NCBI GenBank assembly: GCA_002973575.1
Contig: PVEQ01000003.1
Location: 62,001 to 126,000, forward strand
DNA: 64,000 nt
Source: Sediminibacterium magnilacihabitans
GTDB taxonomy: Bacteria > Bacteroidota > Bacteroidia > Chitinophagales > Chitinophagaceae
Direction: 5' to 3'
Shown piece by piece: positions 54,400 through 61,325 of the stretch. The notes under the pieces are model-generated. The model was not told the origin of the DNA and did no database searches. It saw nothing but the letters and a program-made list of their open reading frames with translations. The number at the start of each line of letters is the position of its first letter. Within the stretch, counting starts at the first letter, position 1. Position numbers and translations under genes: made by a program.

Positions 54400-55047
54400 A
54401 TGAGAGCATTATTCTTTTTTAGTACATTTTTAATGATTACACTTTCATCCTGTGCGCAACAACAGCAAAAACTGACAGATATGAATAACGACCCCATTCC
54501 TACAGGATTGAATACAGATACAGCCACTTTCGGTGAGGGGTGTTTCTGGTGTACAGAAGCCTTTTTTCAAAGGCTGAATGGTGTATTAAAAGTTGTAAGC
54601 GGATACGGAGGCGGGCACGTGGAAAATCCCAGCTATGAGCAAGTTTGCGATAAAACCACCGGCCATGCAGAACTAGCCAGGATCATTTATGATCCTTCTA
54701 AGATAACTTATGATGAATTACTGGAGGTATTCTGGAAAACACACGATCCCACTACGCTCAACCAGCAGGGGAATGATGTAGGCCCTCAATACCGAAGCGT
54801 GATCTTTTACCACAATGATGAGCAGAAACAAAAAGCAGAACATTACAAAGCATTGCTCGACAAAAGCGGGGCCTGGACAAAGCCCATTATTACAGCCATT
54901 GAGCCGTTTAAAAATTTCTACCCCGCCGAAAATTATCATCAGGACTATTACAACAACAACCAGGAACAAGGCTATTGCCGGTTCGTGATCAGACCCAAAC
55001 TGGAGAAATTTGAAAAGGTTTTCAAAAACAAATTGAAACATCCCTGA
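54400..55047 (+). CDS. msrA: Peptide-methionine (S)-S-oxide reductase (lipoprotein)
   Basis: A 215-residue MsrA with a lipoprotein signal (MITLSSC, Cys18), so it acts in the periplasm or outer membrane, unlike cytoplasmic MsrA. The catalytic motif GCFWC (Cys48) is followed by VSGYGGGHVENPSYEQVC, and by the conserved HDPTTLNQQGNDVGPQYRS block. The C-terminal EQGYCRF keeps a resolving-type Cys. It repairs oxidised methionine. No msrB lies in this window. Confidence 0.95.
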   Translation: MRALFFFSTFLMITLSSCAQQQQKLTDMNNDPIPTGLNTDTATFGEGCFWCTEAFFQRLNGVLKVVSGYGGGHVENPSYEQVCDKTTGHAELARIIYDPSKITYDELLEVFWKTHDPTTLNQQGNDVGPQYRSVIFYHNDEQKQKAEHYKALLDKSGAWTKPIITAIEPFKNFYPAENYHQDYYNNNQEQGYCRFVIRPKLEKFEKVFKNKLKHP

Positions 55048-55067
55048 TTACCCGATATAAACGCAAC

Positions 55068-55103
55068 AAAAGGGGCTGCTTCTTTCGAGGCAGCCCCTTT
55101 TTC
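55068..55103. terminator. Intrinsic terminator after msrA, bidirectional
   Basis: GGGGCTGC (55072-55079) and GCAGCCCC (55090-55097) form a perfect stem flanked by A-runs before and T-runs after. It lies between msrA and the convergent SusCD-locus lipoprotein gene. Confidence 0.88.
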
Positions 55104-55129
55104 AATAACCATTATGCAGGGAAAGTCTT

Positions 55130-56041
55130 CTACTTTTTCTGAAGAATCAATACTTGGCCGGGATAAGAGTTCACTCCATAATAATGGGTTAAGGTAAGTT
55201 TAATGGTTCCTTTACAAGAGTTTACACTACCTGTTCCCGCATGCGATACATCTGTAACAGGAGGATAGTCTCCATAAATTTGTTTAGGCACTGTAACAGA
55301 ATTGTCTGACGGACTCACATACAAGGTAACCGGGTGCCGGTTGGCACCGCCGTTTACAGGATCCATATTCGGATAACAAAGCAAGGTAATGCTATAAGTG
55401 CCATCTGCATTAGCAGTAGCGGAAGACGTACTGGTAATGGGGGAAGCATTAGCTGTTGGATAATCAGCCCAGTCATCCTGAACAACCGTATAAGTGGCGT
55501 TATTAAAAACTGATGGATCGTAATTACAGAATATCACTGCATTCCATCGAAAACTGGCATTATAAGGAGCCTGGCTTTCAAAATCTGCCGAATTGGTATT
55601 GTCCAGTGAATACAAATTACCATTGCTTGCAACAAACTCATTATAAAAAGTAAACTGCTGGCCAATCTGGAAAGTGCCGGTACTTGTGCCCATGGCTTTG
55701 GCTACTTCCGCACCAGTCACACTTAAAGTGCCACTATCTGTCATCGGTACGTTTTTGATGAGCTTCCAGGTTGATTTGCTGCCGCTGTTTCCTACATATA
55801 TGTTTACGCTTGACATAGCCAACCCACCGGGGTACCTTTTCACTTTAATGGAAACGGTAGAAGCTGCCAGGTTATTAGGATCGAATTTAAGTGGTGTGGT
55901 AGGTACCTTCTGATTCCATTGCAGGAATCCGCCATTTGCTACGCCGAACCGCAAGTTAACAGAAGCATCATCTTTCTTGCTACAGGAAAACACGAGCAAA
56001 ACAGCTGAAATACATATAAATGGTATGATTAGTTTTTTCAT
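55130..56041 (-). CDS. Unknown lipoprotein of the SusCD locus
   Basis: A 303-residue lipoprotein (VLLVFSC, Cys20), third gene after SusC and SusD with a 17-bp gap. I recognise no family. The sequence is beta-rich with aromatic and Asn/Thr-rich stretches (YTVVQDDWADYPTANAS; VNGGANRHPVTLYVSPSD), consistent with an extracellular binding domain. In other loci, genes at this position encode SusE/SusF-type surface glycan-binding lipoproteins. That role is inference from position. Confidence 0.75.
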   Translation of the reverse strand: MKKLIIPFICISAVLLVFSCSKKDDASVNLRFGVANGGFLQWNQKVPTTPLKFDPNNLAASTVSIKVKRYPGGLAMSSVNIYVGNSGSKSTWKLIKNVPMTDSGTLSVTGAEVAKAMGTSTGTFQIGQQFTFYNEFVASNGNLYSLDNTNSADFESQAPYNASFRWNAVIFCNYDPSVFNNATYTVVQDDWADYPTANASPITSTSSATANADGTYSITLLCYPNMDPVNGGANRHPVTLYVSPSDNSVTVPKQIYGDYPPVTDVSHAGTGSVNSCKGTIKLTLTHYYGVNSYPGQVLILQKK

Positions 56042-56058
56042 GTTCGTGATTTTTTAGA

Positions 56059-57720
56059 TTAATAAACCCAGCCAGTTTTAGGATTAGTATCCCAGAATAC
56101 CTGGGTGGTTAAATCAGTCTTCTGTTTTGCCGTATTGTTATAGTTCACATATACTGCCGGATAGAAAAAGGAACGGATAAACGAACCAGGATTGGGCTGC
56201 AACGCCGGTTGCATTTTGATGGCTTGTGATCCAAGCCTCCTGTAAAGGTTATAAGATTCGATGCCATTGCCCCAAGCACTGATGTAAAATTCTTTGGCTA
56301 CCACTGCCAGCTTATCATTGAGGGTAGCAGCTCCATCGTATGCATTGCCCACAAAACTTGTATAGTTGTTGATGGTAGACTGAGAAGGTACAAAACTGGC
56401 TGTTGGTGTTACTCCTACCGAGGAAGGGAATGCCATCACTTTTGAGATCGATTTGTTAATACCCGATAAAGTCAGCGCGCGCCCGTCACCGGAAGCATTC
56501 AACGTAAGTACTGCTTCTGCTTTAAGGAAGTCTGTGAAAGCTGAAATCCATATCGGCAGGATACCCTGTCCCAAGCCTCCGATACCTGGTTTCACAGCAA
56601 CATTCTGGTTAGCATCGAACTGGCCGCCGGCCGGGTACACCCCCCATGTAGTTTTGAGCTGGTTATCTGGCGGTGTACCTGAATTATCGCCATGGTCACG
56701 TCCAAAATAACCGTTCGACACCATACAGAAAACGGTACCTGAAGGATAATTAGACGGATAAGCCTGGAAACGGCAGGGCTGGGTAAACTGCAAGGTAACC
56801 GGATCGGTAATGGCTGCTGTGATATCAGTGGTCTGGCGATAAAAATAGTAACGCGTACGGGGATCAATCAACCCTTTCTCTGTTACCATTGTCCACATGA
56901 AATAATTACCCAGATAATCGCTCGAACCGGTAGGTGTGTAATTACCTGCATATTTAGGATGACGGCTATCCGGTGCCAGGGATTTAGAACCATACTGGTA
57001 CTGAAAATCCTGCGACGTGCTATTCACCAGGTCATTCTCACTCAACAAGGCTGTAATGTTCGTAGTAGCAGTAGCTGCATCTGCCAAACGATAGTTCATG
57101 TAAGCCTTCAGCTTTAATGTTTTTGCCAATGTGCTCCAATTGGCACGGTTACCTCCATAAAAGATATCGTTGGTTGGAGTGGGACCGTTACTACTCAGGT
57201 CAGTAATGGCGCTGTTTAAAAGTGCAACTGCACTATCGTATACAGCTTTGCCTTTATCCAGGGCGGGATTGGTATTGGCAATACCCTTGTTGGCCTGGCT
57301 GTAAGGCACATCTCCAAAATAATCCACCAGGGTCATCAGCGTATATGCTTTCAACACCTTACCGATGCCAACATGTATGTTTTTTTTCTGGGAATAAGCA
57401 ACCGGGATCATGGCATTCACATTAGTAAACAGTGCAGCATATGCGGTTGTCCAGGTTCCATCTGTTGTCTGCGGCTGGTAAGCTGCATTGTAAGTGGGAC
57501 CAAACATGGTCTCCATCCTGGTCAACTGTGCACCCAAATTTGACAACCCGGAATAAAAGTTGGCAAAATTCAGCTGTATGGAGTTCAGGTAAAGGTCTAC
57601 ATCCGCAGACGCAGTATTGGGTTGATTGGGGTTATTCAATAACCCGTTAAAATCGCTGTTCAGCTTATTGCAGGAAGCCAGCAATAAAACAACTGAACAA
57701 TATATCATTAACTTTTTCAT
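56059..57720 (-). CDS. SusD/RagB-family surface lipoprotein
   Basis: A 553-residue SusD-like lipoprotein (VVLLLASC, Cys17). The N-terminal region has NNPNQPNTASADVDLYLNSIQ and the TPR-like helices of the fold (KGKAVYDSAVALLNSAITDLS; LAKTLKLKAYMNYRLAD, partly quoted); the C-terminus ends WDTNPKTGWVY. It is a lid for the SusC transporter at the cell surface and binds a nutrient, often a glycan or peptide. It lies 27 bp after susC. Substrate not deducible, as no hydrolase is beside it. Confidence 0.92.
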   Translation of the reverse strand: MKKLMIYCSVVLLLASCNKLNSDFNGLLNNPNQPNTASADVDLYLNSIQLNFANFYSGLSNLGAQLTRMETMFGPTYNAAYQPQTTDGTWTTAYAALFTNVNAMIPVAYSQKKNIHVGIGKVLKAYTLMTLVDYFGDVPYSQANKGIANTNPALDKGKAVYDSAVALLNSAITDLSSNGPTPTNDIFYGGNRANWSTLAKTLKLKAYMNYRLADAATATTNITALLSENDLVNSTSQDFQYQYGSKSLAPDSRHPKYAGNYTPTGSSDYLGNYFMWTMVTEKGLIDPRTRYYFYRQTTDITAAITDPVTLQFTQPCRFQAYPSNYPSGTVFCMVSNGYFGRDHGDNSGTPPDNQLKTTWGVYPAGGQFDANQNVAVKPGIGGLGQGILPIWISAFTDFLKAEAVLTLNASGDGRALTLSGINKSISKVMAFPSSVGVTPTASFVPSQSTINNYTSFVGNAYDGAATLNDKLAVVAKEFYISAWGNGIESYNLYRRLGSQAIKMQPALQPNPGSFIRSFFYPAVYVNYNNTAKQKTDLTTQVFWDTNPKTGWVY

Positions 57721-57747
57721 TTTTTAATTCTATTTGGTTATTGAAGT

Positions 57748-60700
57748 TTAAAAAGTTACGCGAATGCTCGCACCAAAACGACGGGAAGATGGACCAGTCA
57801 ATAACTCAAGACCACGGCCGGTACCTACACCCAAACTGGAAGTTTCAGGATCGAAACGAACATATTTAGGGAAGTTCGGAGCCAGGTAGAACAGGTTCTG
57901 GCCAGATGCTACGACGGATACGCTTCCGAAAGGTGTTTTGGCCAGCCACTTGGAAGGCAATGAATAACTCAATGAAACTTCTCTCAGCCTGATCAGCGTT
58001 GCATCCCATACCTGGAAATCGTTCGGACCAAAATAAGTATTGAAGTATGCACTGGTAGCGCCGGTTTGAATATCATTGGGTTTTCCGGTTGACTGGCGTA
58101 TACCAGGCAAAGTGATCGGAATGGTCCTGTCGAAGTCCATATCCTTTGTCAAACCACGGGCCAGCAAAGATGCAGTGGTGAGTGATATCATTTTTCCGCC
58201 AACAGAGTAATCCATTTGCGCACGGAAAGTCAGTGACTTCCAGGTCAACTCGCTGATACCTGTCAGTTTGTATTGAGGCAGCGGGCTACCCAGGATGCCA
58301 ATATTGGGGTCCTGGACATAATAACCATTGTCATCAAGCAATTTCTGTCCGGTTTTAGGATCAACAGAGGTAACACTACCCTGCAGAATACCTAGTGGCT
58401 GCCCGTTGATGGCAAAGTTTCCTAAGTTGCTGTAGCCGGCAAAATTGATCTGCTTGATATAACTGGGCAGGTCATACACCAGACTTTTGTTGATGGTCCA
58501 GTTGGCATTCAACTGCCAGTTCCAGTCGCGCGCTTTGACCACGTTGTAGCCCAGTCCTAATTCGATACCTTCATTACGAACATCTCCCGCATTCACAGAG
58601 GTAACGGTATAACCGGTAGAGGGATCCAATGAACGGTCCAGTATCTGATTACTGGAAATCCTTTTATAGAAAGTAAGATCTACTGTCAGCCTGTGGTTGA
58701 TGAAAGTGCCTTCCAGTCCAGCTTCATATTCCTTCAGGAGCTCGGGTTTTAAGTCTGGATTAGCAAGCCTGTTGGGAATCGCATTCTGGTTGATCACATT
58801 TCCGTTCCTGTCAACAAAAGCATTGGTCTGGATATTTAAAGCAGTCCTGGTTGTATAAGGATCTGGGAAACGGGCGCTGGTAGAATAACCTACACGAACT
58901 TTAAGAAAGTTCACCCATTTGTTGTTTTTTAATCCGTTGATCGCTGCCGTGGGTATCATAGAAATGCTGGCACTTGGATAGAATATTTTACGATTGCTCT
59001 CTTCCAGTGTGGAAACCCAGCTCTCACGGCCACCTACGTTCAGATACAGGTAATTCCTGTAACCACCTGAGGCAGACAGAAACGCTCCAAAGCGTTTTTG
59101 TTGTGAATCAAAGTTCAGGTTACCTCCATCCTCACCTACCGCTTCATGGTTTACAAAGTTGCCATGGTTGAACAGGCCGAATACCAATTGCTGGGTACTC
59201 TTCATGCCATTTTGCGTATAATTATCATTACGAAGGCTCAGACCACCATCCAAGGTCAGGTTCCAGTCCTCATTGAGGTCCTTCACATAGTTCACCAGGA
59301 TATTATGATCTAAAATGGAGTTGGTAGAATTAAGGGTACGATACATACCAGTGGTATATTGCAATCCGCCGGTGGTGCCGCCTTTATTCACGGTGAGTTC
59401 ATTCAGTGTATTGTACACGTCGATACCCAGGCGATACAGTACACTCAGTCCTTTCATGATATCGTACTTCATTTGTATATTACCGAATGTGCGGTAGATT
59501 TTTTCCCGTATGAGGGAGTTTTCTACAGTCCAGCGCGGGTTTTGAATACCGTTGTTTGCACGATAGTAAACACTTGATCCGTCAATGGGGTTTTTATAAG
59601 GCCATCCCATCAGATCAATACTACGGGGCGTATAGATAAGGTCTCCGTAAACAGAAGGATTATCAGCGCTACTACCAAAACTCGTACTGGTAGTGGGCGT
59701 AATATAATCAGTTGTAGCAAAGTTAATGGTGCCACTCAAAGTAAAGTTGTTGGAGAGTTTGGTTAATCCGCCGAAACCAAAGTTGTTTTTGATTACACTG
59801 TTACCTGGCAAAAAGCCCTGATCGCTGGTATAGGAATAGTTACCGCTGAAACGGGTAACAGCATTACCACCAGATACGTTGACTGCAGTATTGCTTACCC
59901 AACCGGTGCGGAAGAAAGCTGGTACACTGTTGTAAGCTTTATACGCGTATTTTTTTCCTTTGTATTCCGGGAAAGCTACATTCAGCGCGGAACGGCTGTA
60001 TGGGTGATTGAAAGAATCAGGTGGGTTTTTAAAAGCAGCGCCCCAGTTACTGAAGGCAAGAGATGGCGCTAAGTTAAAACCACCACCATAAGTATCCTGA
60101 TAATCGGGCAGGTTGGCTACTTTATTGGCAAATAAGGATTGAGAAACTGTAATTTCAGTTTTCTTATTCTGCTTATTATTAGCAGAACCATTCTTGGTTG
60201 TAATCAGCACAACCCCATTCCGGGCAAGGTCGCCATACTGAATGGCTGCGCTCAACCCCTTTAATACCGTAATGTTCTCAATATTATTCGGATCAATATC
60301 GAGGAAACGGCTGGAAGTTTGTCCACCGAAGGTGAAGCCCGAAGGCATATTGGTGCTACCGTCGAAAGGAACACCATCTACAATGAAAAGCGGGGGAACA
60401 GAACCACCTGTAATTGTACTTACCCCCCGAATAACGATGTTTGTACCCGAACCTGAAATACCACTGGTTCCAAGGATATCAACACCCGGGGCCTTACCTG
60501 CCAGCACACGTCCTATATCGCCTTCCGGTCTTAATTCAATATCCTTCTTTGCTACCGAAGTAACAGCATAGCCAAGCGCTTTTTTCTCGCGCTTGATACC
60601 AAGCGCGGTTACTACCACCTCACTCAGGCTTTCATCTATATTCTTCAGGGAAATGGTCAGCGCTACACCGGAAGAGGTAGCAATCTCTTTTCTTTCATAT

Positions 60701-60927
60701 CCGGTACCTGAAACAACTAGTACTGCACCGGGGCTGACCGAAAGTTTAAATGCGCCATTGGCATCTGTTGCAGTACCGTTCTTGGATTTTTTTTCAACAA
60801 CGGACGCCCCATCAATCGGCCTCCCCTTGTCGTCGGTCACTTTTCCTGTTACCGTGCTTTTTTGTGCGATAGCTGTCATACTAACAAAGAACAGCGCACA
60901 AAAACCCATTAATAGTGTTTTTCTCAT
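57748..60927 (-). CDS. SusC/RagA-family TonB-linked outer-membrane transporter
   Basis: A 1059-residue TonB-dependent transporter with a signal peptide (GFCALFFVSMTAIAQ). A carboxypeptidase-like beta-sandwich follows (TVTGKVTDDKGRPIDGASV). The plug contains AGKAPGVDILGTSGISGSGTN (partly quoted), VIRGVST and PLFIVDGVPFDG, the SusC signature. A 22-strand barrel closes with GASIRVTF (terminal Phe). It imports a nutrient with SusD, powered by TonB. No sigma/anti-sigma pair or glycoside hydrolase is adjacent, so regulation is unknown. Confidence 0.95.
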   Translation of the reverse strand: MRKTLLMGFCALFFVSMTAIAQKSTVTGKVTDDKGRPIDGASVVEKKSKNGTATDANGAFKLSVSPGAVLVVSGTGYERKEIATSSGVALTISLKNIDESLSEVVVTALGIKREKKALGYAVTSVAKKDIELRPEGDIGRVLAGKAPGVDILGTSGISGSGTNIVIRGVSTITGGSVPPLFIVDGVPFDGSTNMPSGFTFGGQTSSRFLDIDPNNIENITVLKGLSAAIQYGDLARNGVVLITTKNGSANNKQNKKTEITVSQSLFANKVANLPDYQDTYGGGFNLAPSLAFSNWGAAFKNPPDSFNHPYSRSALNVAFPEYKGKKYAYKAYNSVPAFFRTGWVSNTAVNVSGGNAVTRFSGNYSYTSDQGFLPGNSVIKNNFGFGGLTKLSNNFTLSGTINFATTDYITPTTSTSFGSSADNPSVYGDLIYTPRSIDLMGWPYKNPIDGSSVYYRANNGIQNPRWTVENSLIREKIYRTFGNIQMKYDIMKGLSVLYRLGIDVYNTLNELTVNKGGTTGGLQYTTGMYRTLNSTNSILDHNILVNYVKDLNEDWNLTLDGGLSLRNDNYTQNGMKSTQQLVFGLFNHGNFVNHEAVGEDGGNLNFDSQQKRFGAFLSASGGYRNYLYLNVGGRESWVSTLEESNRKIFYPSASISMIPTAAINGLKNNKWVNFLKVRVGYSTSARFPDPYTTRTALNIQTNAFVDRNGNVINQNAIPNRLANPDLKPELLKEYEAGLEGTFINHRLTVDLTFYKRISSNQILDRSLDPSTGYTVTSVNAGDVRNEGIELGLGYNVVKARDWNWQLNANWTINKSLVYDLPSYIKQINFAGYSNLGNFAINGQPLGILQGSVTSVDPKTGQKLLDDNGYYVQDPNIGILGSPLPQYKLTGISELTWKSLTFRAQMDYSVGGKMISLTTASLLARGLTKDMDFDRTIPITLPGIRQSTGKPNDIQTGATSAYFNTYFGPNDFQVWDATLIRLREVSLSYSLPSKWLAKTPFGSVSVVASGQNLFYLAPNFPKYVRFDPETSSLGVGTGRGLELLTGPSSRRFGASIRVTF

Positions 60928-61325
60928 GCTTTTTAAGTTTTAGACGTTTGATTCTATGACGAACAGAATCTTAATGAAAAGTAAAAAAGAAAACCGGGTT
61001 GAGATTAACAGAATGTTAACTTTAATCTATTTTTAACCCCCTATCGAAAGGGGGATGCTCATCGGCAATCCCATCGCGCCAAAAAACCTGGTTGTTAGCG
61101 GGCAAGTTTTGTCATTTTATCGGCAATTACTCCTAAGCTTCATTGGTTTCCGATCTTTCTCAAGCAAAGAACAACAGCATAATAAGGTGGGGCGGTATGC
61201 TGGCTATTATAATGATTGTTTTAAGCAACAAATATCCTGTATTCAGTATCTGGGAGAAAATAAAGCAAATTTTATTTGCTCATAGTATTATTTTATTAAT
61301 ATTTGATACTCAAATGTTTTATCCG
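60928..61325. other. Divergent intergenic region between susC and the repeat-protein gene
   Basis: About 400 bp, AT-rich, without a credible gene. It holds CCCCC-tatcgaaa-GGGGG (61037-61054), a small GC stem without a T-tract, and AGCAAAT-ttt-ATTTGCT (61264-61280), a 7-bp perfect palindrome 46 bp before the repeat-protein ATG. Neither gene shows an exact TAnnTTTG element here. Confidence 0.5.

Noticed and set aside
61037..61054. CCCCC/GGGGG stem as a terminator
   Set aside because: No T-tract follows on either strand in a useful position, and it lies upstream of both divergent genes.
61055..61285. A 76-codon open frame between susC and the repeat protein
   Set aside because: No domain, no promoter, no coding-like composition; the region is better read as intergenic.
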